Source: a virus
Reading direction: 5' to 3' (one strand)
IMG/VR virus record: IMGVR_UViG_3300027896_000209
Location: 1 to 24,502 of that record
Length of the DNA stretch: 24,502 bases
The notes under the pieces are model-generated. The model did no database searches. It saw nothing but the letters and a program-made list of their open reading frames with translations, and had not been told where the DNA came from. The stretch's first letter is position 1, and every line of letters starts with the position of its first letter. Position numbers and translations under genes: made by a program. Shown in pieces: positions 6,970-13,889 of the stretch.

Positions 6970-7203
6970 ATGTTAGACCATTATGACCGAGAACGTGGAT
7001 GGGAAAACACCAAGCCGGGATGGTATGAAGTATCAGTGAATATTTATGGTACTATCGGGAAATATACAGAGGTTTTACTCTGGCTCAAAGAACACATTGA
7101 CATGCATGAACGTCACTGTCGCTGGATATATCAGGGTGACACAATGGATGTTAAATTTAGATATCAGAAGGATTACGTATGGTTCAATCTAACATGGGGA
7201 TAA
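6970..7203 (+). CDS. Small phage protein, tandem family member 2
   Basis: A 77-residue protein, starting two bases after the preceding stop. Plan: strand YEVSVNIYG (19-27), helix TEVLLWLKEHI (33-43), aromatic RWIYQG, and a final strand pair VKFRYQKDYVWFNLTWG (61-77). The ending again matches a hydrophobic F-R-[YF]-x-K/N-D-x-x-x-F-x-L-x-W rule. It overlaps the next gene by 25 bases, so translation of the two is probably linked. Function unknown. Confidence 0.7.
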   Translation: MLDHYDRERGWENTKPGWYEVSVNIYGTIGKYTEVLLWLKEHIDMHERHCRWIYQGDTMDVKFRYQKDYVWFNLTWG

Positions 7204-7460
7204 GAGCACCATTTGATTACGACATTCCTAAAGAACACAAGATTAAAAAGAAAATCCAAATAAATGGCAACTGGGAAGATATGCAGTTCATCAGAATGCC
7301 TGTTGCTGGTACCGATAGGCTAACTAAAGGAAAATCTGATCTAGAGAAATGGTGTTACGAACACTATGGTGAACCTAAATATTTGGGAAGATGGTGCAAA
7401 GTTTCAGGATATATCATTTTAGATGAGAGAACCTATGTTCACTGGAAGTTGTGTGAATAA
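7179..7460 (+). CDS. Small phage protein, tandem family member 3
   Basis: A 93-residue protein with AGAAGGA (7166-7172) six bases before the ATG, inside the previous gene. The first 45 residues are basic (HKIKKKIQING). A helix DLEKWCYEHYG (54-64) and a final strand pair, GYIILDERTYVHWKLCE (77-93), repeat the plan of its neighbours. The stop shares one base with the next start. Function unknown. Confidence 0.7.
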   Translation: MVQSNMGIRAPFDYDIPKEHKIKKKIQINGNWEDMQFIRMPVAGTDRLTKGKSDLEKWCYEHYGEPKYLGRWCKVSGYIILDERTYVHWKLCE

Positions 7461-7747
7461 TGGTTAAAGTTCCACTCGGTAACGGCTTTGAGGACTATGA
7501 CCCAGATGATCCCGACATTGAGTTTCGAAAGAAGCGTTGGGACTACTGGGGAGCATTAAAGAAGATTCGCATTGAGTATATGGCAACTCTGGACCAGCTT
7601 CAAGGTCAGTTTGATGCTTACGAGTTTGAAGAATACGTAGAAAAGAATTACGGCATCAAAATGAATCTGATTGATGGAAGAATTACCGATAAGTTTGAAA
7701 TAGTAAACGAAAAGTTGTATACTTATTACATACTGAAATTTGAATAA
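7460..7747 (+). CDS. Small phage protein, tandem family member 4
   Basis: A 95-residue acidic protein. After an Asp/Glu-rich N-terminus (DYDPDDPDIEF, 12-22) and a helix, residues 54-95 align by eye with member 3: FEEYVEKNYG corresponds to LEKWCYEHYG, and EIVNEKLYTYYILKFE to IILDERTYVHWKLCE. Start shares one base with the previous stop. A sigma-70-like promoter for the next unit lies in its last codons. Function unknown. Confidence 0.7.
   Translation: MVKVPLGNGFEDYDPDDPDIEFRKKRWDYWGALKKIRIEYMATLDQLQGQFDAYEFEEYVEKNYGIKMNLIDGRITDKFEIVNEKLYTYYILKFE
7695..7723 (+). promoter_or_regulatory. Sigma-70-like promoter for the exonuclease / mini-DnaE unit
   Basis: TTGAAA (7695-7700), 17-base spacer, TATACT (7718-7723), inside the 3' end of the preceding gene. 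Predicted start near 7730 leaves a leader of about 41 bases with a purine-rich ribosome site (AGAAAGAAG) before the ATG at 7771. Unlike the other early-type promoters here, it gives a normal leader. Confidence 0.55.
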
Positions 7748-7770
7748 TTATAGAAAGAAGAAAAATAATA

Positions 7771-8322
7771 ATGGCTGATCATATTATGATAGATTTTGAA
7801 ACCCTTGATACAGCAGTTTCCACTGTTATCCTTACAATCGGTGCTGTGCGTTTTGATCCACGTGGGGTCGGCGTTATTGAGAAGTTAGAGCTTCGTCCCA
7901 CTATGGAGGAACAAACAGACTTGTTCAACCGTACTATCAGTGAAGACACCCTTCGCTGGTGGGGAGAGCAGAGTCCCGAAGCGATTGAAGAAGCAATGGG
8001 CGACCGTGATCGCATTTCATACAAGGAATGCATGGAAAAGCTCTACAAGTTCTGTTGGAATCGTGACAAGGTTTGGTCTAACGGCTCTGGATTCGACATC
8101 GTTATTGCTGAATCTGCTTTCCGCGATAATGGCATGAAGTATCCCTGGAATTTCTGGAACGTTCGTGATTGTCGTACTATCTATGACCTTGCCGGAGTTT
8201 CGCTTAAGGACGGCGGACACGTTACAAGTCACAAAGCAGTAGAAGACGCTGAGCGACAGGCTATTGTCGTACAGAAGGCGTATCAGAAGCTAATCAAGGC
8301 TGGGTTAACTCATATCAAATGA
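7771..8322 (+). CDS. DEDDh 3'-5' exonuclease (DexA/DnaQ type)
   Basis: A 183-residue DnaQ-fold exonuclease that would remove nucleotides from 3' ends of DNA with two metal ions. Motif I is IDFET (D8, E10), motif II is NGSGFDIVI (D109), and motif III is H154 with D159 in SHKAVEDAERQA, which gives the full DEDDh set. It resembles T4 DexA (227 residues) but is shorter. It also carries the WWGEQSPEA segment (63-71) common in this phage exonuclease group. ATG with AGAAAGAAG upstream. Its stop overlaps the next start (ATGA, 8319-8322), coupling it to a DnaE-palm-like protein, which suggests a proofreading or trimming role with that partner (inference). Confidence 0.9.
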   Translation: MADHIMIDFETLDTAVSTVILTIGAVRFDPRGVGVIEKLELRPTMEEQTDLFNRTISEDTLRWWGEQSPEAIEEAMGDRDRISYKECMEKLYKFCWNRDKVWSNGSGFDIVIAESAFRDNGMKYPWNFWNVRDCRTIYDLAGVSLKDGGHVTSHKAVEDAERQAIVVQKAYQKLIKAGLTHIK

Positions 8323-8936
8323 TTATTGATAGTGATATTGACATTGACTTAGGTGACCGCGAAAATCTACTAGCGGTCATCAAGCATATCCCTGCAGGTA
8401 TGCGAAATGCAAAGGTCAATGAAAAATATATCCATCAAAACTCTCCTATACGCAAACATGCTACCGGTGTTTACATCACTGAGATTCCTTACGATCCTGT
8501 CTATGACATGGCTGCTTTAGATTACAAGGAAGCAGACAGGCGTGGATATTTTAAGCTTGACTTGCTCAACGTCCATGTGTATAACTATGTTAAGAATGAA
8601 GAACACCTCGTTGAGTTGATGCGAGATCCGGACTGGTCTAAGCTTAAAGATCGTTCGTTTGTGAAAAAGCTAATTCACCTCAACAACAGTTACGACTTCA
8701 TTCAGAGGATGCCCGAGCCGATTGACTCTATTCCTCGTCTTGCTATGTTTCTTGCAGCGATTCGACCTGCAAAGAGACATCTATTGGGCAAGACTTGGAA
8801 AGAGATTAGTCAAACAGTTTGGGACAAAGACGATACTGGATACAGCTTTAAGAAAGCACATGGTATCGCCTATGCACAGCTTGTGGTAGTACATATGAAC
8901 TTAATAACGGAAGGTGGAATAAGTGAACCTAGTTGA
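8319..8936 (+). CDS. Miniature DnaE-like (C-family polymerase palm) protein
   Basis: A 205-residue protein that matches, in order, the palm landmarks of bacterial Pol III alpha (DnaE). DSDIDIDLGDR (4-14) corresponds to the PDxDxDF strand with the first two catalytic Asp. RKHATGVYIT (45-54) corresponds to the conserved HAGGVVI block. LDYKEADRRGYFKLDLLNV (67-85) corresponds to the FD...GLVKFDFLGL block, which carries the third catalytic Asp (here D81). AAIRP (146-150) corresponds to the YRPG region, and YSFKKAHGIAYA (175-186) to the FNKSHAAAYA motif. PHP, most of the fingers, beta-binding and OB regions are absent; full DnaE has about 1160 residues. Whether it polymerises DNA is unknown. I recall unannotated relatives in marine T4-like phages. 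It is coupled to the exonuclease gene. Confidence 0.8.
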   Translation: MIIDSDIDIDLGDRENLLAVIKHIPAGMRNAKVNEKYIHQNSPIRKHATGVYITEIPYDPVYDMAALDYKEADRRGYFKLDLLNVHVYNYVKNEEHLVELMRDPDWSKLKDRSFVKKLIHLNNSYDFIQRMPEPIDSIPRLAMFLAAIRPAKRHLLGKTWKEISQTVWDKDDTGYSFKKAHGIAYAQLVVVHMNLITEGGISEPS

Positions 8937-9258
8937 ACTCAAAACAGTGATTGATAATATTGTATCTCGGCACCGCTATCCAGAAGAAGTGCAGGTTGCT
9001 ATTCCTGTATTTCGTGTTGGTCAAATGGGTCCACAAAGCACAGTTCCGGTGGAACATATTCATCTTGGAATTGACTGGGACAGCAATACCCTGTTTATTA
9101 CTCCAAAAGGAGACGAATTGCGCGAAATCAATGTAGACGAGATTTCAGCTATCATGAAAAAGTATGACGAACTTTGCTGGACTGAATACAAGATTTCCAA
9201 GATCAAGCGTGAAAACGAAGCTCTAAAGAAGAAGTTGAAGGAACTTGAAAATGATTAA
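8923..9258 (+). CDS. Hypothetical protein with a C-terminal coiled coil
   Basis: A 111-residue protein starting with GTG at 8923, preceded by GGAAGGTGG at 5-base spacing, and overlapping the previous gene by 14 bases. The first 65 residues are alpha/beta (VQVAIPVFRV, HIHLGIDWDSNTLFIT). Residues 85-111 are a charged heptad-like helix (IKRENEALKKKLKELEND) that should form a coiled coil. Cytoplasmic. Function unknown. Confidence 0.75.
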   Translation: MNLVELKTVIDNIVSRHRYPEEVQVAIPVFRVGQMGPQSTVPVEHIHLGIDWDSNTLFITPKGDELREINVDEISAIMKKYDELCWTEYKISKIKRENEALKKKLKELEND

Positions 9259-9505
9259 GTTTGATATTCTTGGTAAGGCTATTAAAGATGTTGCCGGGTA
9301 TGCTGCAATTGGAGTTGGAGCCGCTTTGGCAGGGATCACATTTGGTGGTTTGCTTATATACCTTGCAAGCAAATTTGGATTTATAGTTTTCCCAATCATT
9401 TGTTGTTTGTTTTTTCTTGGGATGGGCATCGTCTCTCGTTACGAACATCATACTAGATTGGATCAGGAATCCAAGAAAAAGATGATGGAAGTTTTGACAC
9501 GATGA
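9251..9505 (+). CDS. Small membrane protein with two transmembrane segments
   Basis: An 84-residue protein with hydrophobic segments at about 16-39 (Gly/Ala-rich) and 44-62 (IVFPIICCLFFLGMGIV), and a charged cytoplasmic-looking tail (YEHHTRLDQESKKKMMEV). The short linker KFG between segments indicates a hairpin in the inner membrane. Start at the ATG at 9251, which overlaps the preceding stop region, with AAGGA about 9 bases upstream; a TTG at 9245 is also in frame. It could be a superinfection or host-envelope protein, but nothing in the sequence proves that; it is not recognisable as a holin by length and context. Confidence 0.7.
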   Translation: MIKFDILGKAIKDVAGYAAIGVGAALAGITFGGLLIYLASKFGFIVFPIICCLFFLGMGIVSRYEHHTRLDQESKKKMMEVLTR

Positions 9506-9675
9506 GTTTCCAGCTTCCGCCCGTAAGATGGGAACCTGTAAAAATACCGAACGGTGGAAAAACCACGTTTGATGAAATGCGTGAGGGACTGAGTGAGGAA
9601 CTTTACCGTCAAGGTGATGCCATTCTTGTTTGGGTAAACGAGGGAGACATACTATGGCATACGCTTGCAAAATGA
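9502..9675 (+). CDS. Small hypothetical protein
   Basis: A 57-residue ORF. Its ATG overlaps the preceding stop (ATGA, 9502-9505), with GGAAG about 10 bases upstream. Sequence includes LPPVRWEPVKIPNGGKTTFDE and an ILVWVNEGDILWH strand pair. The open frame, overlap and ribosome site support it; no family recognised. Confidence 0.6.
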   Translation: MSFQLPPVRWEPVKIPNGGKTTFDEMREGLSEELYRQGDAILVWVNEGDILWHTLAK

Positions 9676-9688
9676 CTAAGGATTAACA

Positions 9689-10192
9689 ATGGAACTACTT
9701 AAAGAAAACAGCCCCGAACTATCAGAAGTCTCAGCAGAATGGGACTTTGAGGTTGACGGTTCGCCGGAAGAACTCGTCAAGGAAATGATGAAGTTCATGA
9801 TCAACAATGGTGGAGTTGGTCTCGCTGCACCGCAAGTCGGAATCAGCAAGCGCATCTTTATCATGGGCAACTTTACTAAGATGGTTGCTTGCATCAATCC
9901 TAAGGTTGTTTCTCTGTCAGAAGATAGAATCGCTGATTTGGAAGGATGTCTATCATTCCCTGACTTGTTCATGAAGGTTAAGCGCCCAGTGTCATGCACT
10001 GTGCAGTATCAAAATATAGCAGGTGAAGTCATTGAGCGAGAACTTGTTGGGTTGGAATCTCGTGTGTTCTTACACGAATATGATCACTTGATCGGAATCA
10101 CGTTTGATCAGAGAGTCGGTGATTTGACTTTTAAAATGGCTAAAGAACGAAGAGCCAAAGAAGCAAAGAAGAAGTCTAGGGCAACCGTTTGA
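9689..10192 (+). CDS. def: Peptide deformylase
   Basis: A 167-residue metal-dependent deformylase that removes the formyl group from the N-terminal methionine of new proteins. All three family motifs are present: motif 1 GVGLAAPQVG (42-51), motif 2 EGCLSFP (85-91, metal-binding C87) and motif 3 HEYDH (129-133, the HExxH metal site). It lacks the longer C-terminal helix of many bacterial enzymes and ends in a basic tail (KERRAKEAKKKSR), as known phage deformylases tend to. ATG with AAGGA six bases upstream. In marine phages such enzymes are thought to sustain host, especially photosystem or phage, protein output late in infection. Its 3' end overlaps the minus-strand gene by 17 bases. Confidence 0.95.
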   Translation: MELLKENSPELSEVSAEWDFEVDGSPEELVKEMMKFMINNGGVGLAAPQVGISKRIFIMGNFTKMVACINPKVVSLSEDRIADLEGCLSFPDLFMKVKRPVSCTVQYQNIAGEVIERELVGLESRVFLHEYDHLIGITFDQRVGDLTFKMAKERRAKEAKKKSRATV

Positions 10193-10556
10193 CCATAGTA
10201 ATTGAGCGTCTTTTGGTTCTCTTCTTTAGAAAATCATTGATGCTCACTATTGGTCCATGAAGTATAACTAGACTTTTATTATTAAAAGTCTTTACATATG
10301 GCTTAAAAATATTCCAATCTTGTTTCAGAAACAAATTAATGGGAATCGTTCTATTCGATTCCCACCACCATATGTCACCTAATTCTAAGAATTTCGCTTT
10401 CAATTCAGGTTCTACAATTGACCCGTAGTCATATATTGTTGTCACCATATCGTCTCTATTTTGAATGATGCCCACGTAGTCCTGCGATGCGTAGGAACAA
10501 ACCGTTATAAACGGATGATTCTCAGTCAGCTTCTTGAAAAAGTCATTACTATCCAT
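10176..10556 (-). CDS. Conserved hypothetical protein, only minus-strand gene
   Basis: A 126-residue protein read leftward. Sequence features: FFKKLTENHPFITVCSY (6-22), a GIIQNRDDMVTTIYDYGSI strand pair, DIWWWESNRTIPINLFL (61-77) and a basic C-terminus (FLKKRTKRRSITMVKR). I recall relatives in marine T4-like phages, function unknown. Upstream on the minus strand is a late-promoter core ACTAAATA (10567-10574) that predicts a leader of only five bases and no Shine-Dalgarno sequence. The 3' end is antisense to the deformylase 3' end. The open frame and tidy promoter argue that it is real rather than a shadow of anything on the + strand, where no gene lies opposite. Confidence 0.8.
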   Translation of the reverse strand: MDSNDFFKKLTENHPFITVCSYASQDYVGIIQNRDDMVTTIYDYGSIVEPELKAKFLELGDIWWWESNRTIPINLFLKQDWNIFKPYVKTFNNKSLVILHGPIVSINDFLKKRTKRRSITMVKRLP

Positions 10557-10566
10557 ACGCTAAGTT

Positions 10567-10574
10567 TATTTAGT
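10567..10574 (-). promoter_or_regulatory. Late promoter core, minus strand
   Basis: ACTAAATA on the minus strand, matching T4-type TATAAATA at six of eight positions and identical to the + strand copy at 10612-10619. Using T4 spacing, transcription starts at about 10561, five bases before the ATG of the minus-strand gene. Confidence 0.5.
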
Positions 10575-10588
10575 TTGGGTAACCCAAA
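10574..10588. promoter_or_regulatory. Palindrome between divergent late promoters
   Basis: TTTGGGTAACCCAAA: 7-base arms around one central base. The centre is too tight for a good RNA hairpin, so a DNA-level protein site is more likely. It touches the minus-strand promoter core and lies 24 bases from the + strand core. Its role is inference. Confidence 0.4.
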
Positions 10589-10611
10589 GTTAATATTTTC
10601 ATATTTGCTAG

Positions 10612-10619
10612 ACTAAATA
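10612..10619 (+). promoter_or_regulatory. Late promoter core
   Basis: ACTAAATA, identical to the divergent copy on the minus strand. Predicted start near 10625, giving a leader of about 21 bases with AAAAGGA (10627-10633) before the ATG at 10646. Confidence 0.55.
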
Positions 10620-10645
10620 CTCGATGAAAAGGATTCTAGTATAAC

Positions 10646-11434
10646 ATGTCTTATGCCACCTCAGTTTTTGTCTACACGCAAAGACAGTATGTTATCATCC
10701 AATCAGGATTTTCACCGAGGGTCTATATGCCGCAGTATGCAAAAACACTAACTTTAAACAAAGGGGTTGATAATCAGATTCAGTTCCAGTTTCTGAATCA
10801 AGAACAGAAGCCTGTGGACATCACTGGATTGGCAATCACTTGCAACATCATCAGTTATGATGGCAGTCAAATATTGCTGTCTTCCACTCTCAACTTGCAG
10901 TTACCTGCGAATGGTATCGCTACTCTTGATCTTAGCTCATCTGATTTGGTAGACATTGACGCACAGAAAGCTTACTACTCATTGATCTTCCCGGTCAACG
11001 ATCTAAAGTACCCAGTGTTTGTCGATCAGAATGCAGGTGCTCGTGGTGACATTAACATCGTCAACTCAGTTCTTCCATATTTTGTCCCTTCAAGTCAAGT
11101 TACTATCCCTACTGGACAGCCGTTCCCGAATACCAATCAAACTTATTCTAACGGACAACCTATTAGTAACGCTAACGCCAACATATACTATACCAGTGTC
11201 ATTTATACGGACAACAATCCAGTTCTTACCATTCAAGCATCGTTGTTAGGATATGTCGGTAACGTAACTATTCAAGGTTCTACCCAAGTAGATGCAGATT
11301 GGTATCCGATCACTAATACTGTGTACTCGAATGTAACTGACACGTATGGCTACGTGGTCAAAGGATATCATCCATATGTTCGCGTCATGTTTACTAGCAA
11401 TGCCGGTGCAGTAACTAACGTTCTATCTCGCTGA
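10646..11434 (+). CDS. Virion structural protein with a BppU-like N-terminal domain
   Basis: A 262-residue protein. Residues about 31-140 read as an Ig-like baseplate/fibre domain of the BppU N-terminal type: KGVDNQIQFQFLNQEQKPVDITG (39-61), then paired strands around a YDGS turn and an ALDLSSSDL-type segment. A Pro/Gln/Asn-rich linker (151-175) leads to a second beta domain ending VRVMFTSNAG. There is no signal peptide or enzyme motif. Similar proteins are annotated as virion structural in aquatic T4-like phages (from memory). Late promoter at 10612; ribosome site AAAAGGA at a long 12-base spacing. A baseplate or fibre-attachment role is inference. Confidence 0.8.
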   Translation: MSYATSVFVYTQRQYVIIQSGFSPRVYMPQYAKTLTLNKGVDNQIQFQFLNQEQKPVDITGLAITCNIISYDGSQILLSSTLNLQLPANGIATLDLSSSDLVDIDAQKAYYSLIFPVNDLKYPVFVDQNAGARGDINIVNSVLPYFVPSSQVTIPTGQPFPNTNQTYSNGQPISNANANIYYTSVIYTDNNPVLTIQASLLGYVGNVTIQGSTQVDADWYPITNTVYSNVTDTYGYVVKGYHPYVRVMFTSNAGAVTNVLSR

Positions 11435-11447
11435 GTTACCGTAATAC

Positions 11448-11475
11448 TTGATTTTTGTATCAGGTATGTTACAAT
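11448..11475 (+). promoter_or_regulatory. Sigma-70-like promoter giving a predicted leaderless mRNA
   Basis: TTGATT (11448-11453), 16-base spacer, TACAAT (11470-11475), then six bases to the ATG at 11482. The predicted transcription start is the A of the ATG and no Shine-Dalgarno sequence is present. Confidence 0.6.
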
Positions 11476-11481
11476 ACATTT

Positions 11482-12456
11482 ATGTTTGACATTCTATCTT
11501 TGCTTCCAGGAAAGAAGAAAAGGACCTCTAGCGGTTGGACAAGTGTTAACGCACCTTGCTGTCATCATCGCGGACACAAGCCTGATCGGCGTATGCGCGG
11601 CGGCATTAAATTTAGTGACGGGACAAACTGGTCGTATCACTGTTTCAACTGCGGGTTCAAGTGTGGATTCACACTAGGTAAACAGTTTAGTAGCAATACC
11701 AAATTGATGCTGCATTGGTTGGGTATCGATGATACTCAGGTTACTCAATGGAACCTAGAAAGTCTAAAGCATCGCCATCTGCTTGACATTCTTTTACCTA
11801 CTGTAAAGAAAAAGAAAATCAAATTTGATGAGGTAGAGCTACCCGAAGCAGAACTCATAAACGAGAATAATCCAAAGCATAAAGTGTTTATAGATTATCT
11901 AGCTAAGCGAGGACTCAACCACACTGAGTATCCATATATGGTAACTCCTGATGCTGAAAACAGAAATGCAAATCGTATAATTATTCCCTATACCTTTGGC
12001 AATAAGATAGTAGGTCATGTCAGTCGTTACATCGATGATAGACATCCAAAATATATCAAGCAACAGCAAGCTGGTTATTTGTTTGGTTACGATTTCCAAA
12101 AGCCAGACTGGCAATGCTGTATCGTGGTAGAGGGTGTATTCGATGCTCTCAGTATCAATGGCTGTGCATTGACTTCTAACACGATAAATCCCATACAGAT
12201 AGACTTACTGCGAAATTTAAATAGACCAGTGATTGTGGTTCCGGATCAAGACAGTGCGGGTCTTGAACTCTGTGATCATGCTTTAGAATTGGGCTACAAG
12301 ATCAGCATTCCTGACTGGGGTGACGATGTTAAAGACGTAAATGACGCTGTAGTAAAATACGGCAGACTACCGACTTTGCTAAGTATAATGCAAAACGCAA
12401 CTAATAGCAAAATCAAGATTCAGATAGCGAGAAGAAGAATTGATAACCGAACATAA
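11482..12456 (+). CDS. DNA primase, gp61 type
   Basis: A 324-residue primase that would lay RNA primers for lagging-strand synthesis together with the helicase encoded next. N-terminal zinc site: C26-C27-H28-H29 and C54-x2-C57 in HCFNCGFKCG, typical of DnaG-family zinc ribbons. The RNA polymerase/TOPRIM core has VVEGVFDAL (215-223, catalytic E217) and VPDQDSAG (253-260, D255 and D257). T4 gp61 has 342 residues, so it is full length. I choose the ATG at 11482, exactly at the predicted transcription start; the frame is open to a TTG at 11455 that lies inside the promoter. The 3' end overlaps the helicase start by 17 bases. Confidence 0.92.
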   Translation: MFDILSLLPGKKKRTSSGWTSVNAPCCHHRGHKPDRRMRGGIKFSDGTNWSYHCFNCGFKCGFTLGKQFSSNTKLMLHWLGIDDTQVTQWNLESLKHRHLLDILLPTVKKKKIKFDEVELPEAELINENNPKHKVFIDYLAKRGLNHTEYPYMVTPDAENRNANRIIIPYTFGNKIVGHVSRYIDDRHPKYIKQQQAGYLFGYDFQKPDWQCCIVVEGVFDALSINGCALTSNTINPIQIDLLRNLNRPVIVVPDQDSAGLELCDHALELGYKISIPDWGDDVKDVNDAVVKYGRLPTLLSIMQNATNSKIKIQIARRRIDNRT

Positions 12457-13846
12457 TTTAGATGTACAAACACTTTTTCTAAGGATGATGATTACCAACG
12501 CAGAGCTTTACACTCGCGTTATGAATATCATGAATGCAGAAAACTTTGATCGTTCGCTAAGACCAGTAGCTACATTCTTATCGGAACATACCGCCAAGTA
12601 CAGTGTGATGCCTGATCCCATTCAGGTAAAAGCTATGACCGGTGTTGATCTGGAAATCATTGAGGGTCTAGATGATGGACATTATGATTGGTTTCTTGAA
12701 GAGTTTGAATCATTCACCAAGCGCAAAGAACTTGAAAGAGCGATTCTTAAAGCAGCAGACTTGCTTGAGAAGGGCGACTTTAATCCAGTTGAAAAGCTAG
12801 TAAAAGATGCGGTTCAAATCTCGCTACAGAGAGACATGGGCACAGACTACTTTGCCGATCCTAAGGCTCGTCTAAACAAGTACTTCAACGCAGGCGGACA
12901 GGTATCTACTGGTTGGCCACAGCTTGATCGTGTCATGTATGGTGGCATGTCTCGTGGCGAATTGAATATCTTCGCAGGTGGTTCTGGTTCTGGTAAGTCA
13001 CTCGTCATGATGAACATCGCACTAAATTGGCTACAAGCTGGTTTGAGTGGCGTTTACATCACACTTGAACTTAGTGAAGAATTGACTTCGCTTCGTACTG
13101 ACGCCATGCTTACAAGTATGAGTACCAAAGATATTCGTAGAGATATGGATACTGCGGAACTCAAGGTTAAGATGGTAGCAAAGAAGTCTGGACAGTATCG
13201 TGTTAAAGGACTTCCAGCACAGAGCAACGTCAATGATATCCGAGCATATCTGAAAGAAGTTCAGATTCAGACGGGCATTAAGGTAGACTTTGTGATGATT
13301 GACTATCTCGACTTGGTTATGCCAGTGTCAGTTAAGGTCAATCCAAACGATCAGTTCATCAAGGACAAATATGTATCAGAAGAATTGCGTAACCTAGCCA
13401 AAGAGTTAGGAATTCTGATGGTAACTGCATCACAGTTGAATCGTAGTGCAGTCGAAGAAATCGAATTTGATCACAGTCACATCGCAGGTGGTATCTCGAA
13501 GATCAATACTGCGGACTATGTGTTTGGTATCTTCACCAGCAGAAGTATGCGTGAACGTGGAAAGTATCAGATTCAGTGTATGAAGTCTCGTAGTTCTACG
13601 GGTGTTGGGCAAAAGATTGACTTGGAGTACAACATCGAAACAATGCGTATCACCGATGAAGACCCGGAAGTAGATGAGAGACCTCAGCAGAGTGCAACTC
13701 AACTCTTAAGTCAGATAAAAACTACAAGCCAACTTGGTTCTACTAATCAAGTAGTGCATGAACAAATACAGGATCCAAATAAGAAAGTTACAGGCGATGT
13801 GCAGAGTGCAAAACTCAAAGCAATGCTAAACTCTCTTAAGAAGTAA
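12440..13846 (+). CDS. Replicative DNA helicase, gp41/DnaB type
   Basis: A 468-residue hexameric 5'-3' helicase of the RecA-fold DnaB family, which unwinds the fork and stimulates the primase. N-terminal helical domain (1-130) with LRPVATFLSEH; Walker A GGSGSGKS (180-187), H1a glutamate E210 in ITLELSEE, Walker B MIDYLDL (286-292), sensor-like TASQLNR, and a late MKSRSSTG segment fitting the arginine-finger region. T4 gp41 is 475 residues. The start appears to be TTG at 12440, inside the primase gene after GAGAAGAAG; the first in-frame ATG (12485, residue 16) would cut into the N-terminal domain. The tail (420-468) is Gln/Ser-rich and likely flexible, as in gp41. Confidence 0.93.
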   Translation: MITEHNLDVQTLFLRMMITNAELYTRVMNIMNAENFDRSLRPVATFLSEHTAKYSVMPDPIQVKAMTGVDLEIIEGLDDGHYDWFLEEFESFTKRKELERAILKAADLLEKGDFNPVEKLVKDAVQISLQRDMGTDYFADPKARLNKYFNAGGQVSTGWPQLDRVMYGGMSRGELNIFAGGSGSGKSLVMMNIALNWLQAGLSGVYITLELSEELTSLRTDAMLTSMSTKDIRRDMDTAELKVKMVAKKSGQYRVKGLPAQSNVNDIRAYLKEVQIQTGIKVDFVMIDYLDLVMPVSVKVNPNDQFIKDKYVSEELRNLAKELGILMVTASQLNRSAVEEIEFDHSHIAGGISKINTADYVFGIFTSRSMRERGKYQIQCMKSRSSTGVGQKIDLEYNIETMRITDEDPEVDERPQQSATQLLSQIKTTSQLGSTNQVVHEQIQDPNKKVTGDVQSAKLKAMLNSLKK

Positions 13847-13859
13847 AATCAGTTGATTG

Positions 13860-13867
13860 AATAAATA
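13860..13867 (+). promoter_or_regulatory. Late promoter core
   Basis: AATAAATA, followed by a predicted start near 13873 and AGGA about 13 bases before the ATG at 13890. It begins the late unit of three overlapping genes at 13890-16199. Confidence 0.6.
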
Positions 13868-13889
13868 CATTATAGGATCTTTACAAATC

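Noticed and set aside
9203-9670. A 155-codon minus-strand ORF opposite three small genes
   Set aside because: The + strand genes have overlapping starts, ribosome sites and a credible membrane protein; the antisense product has no coherent features.
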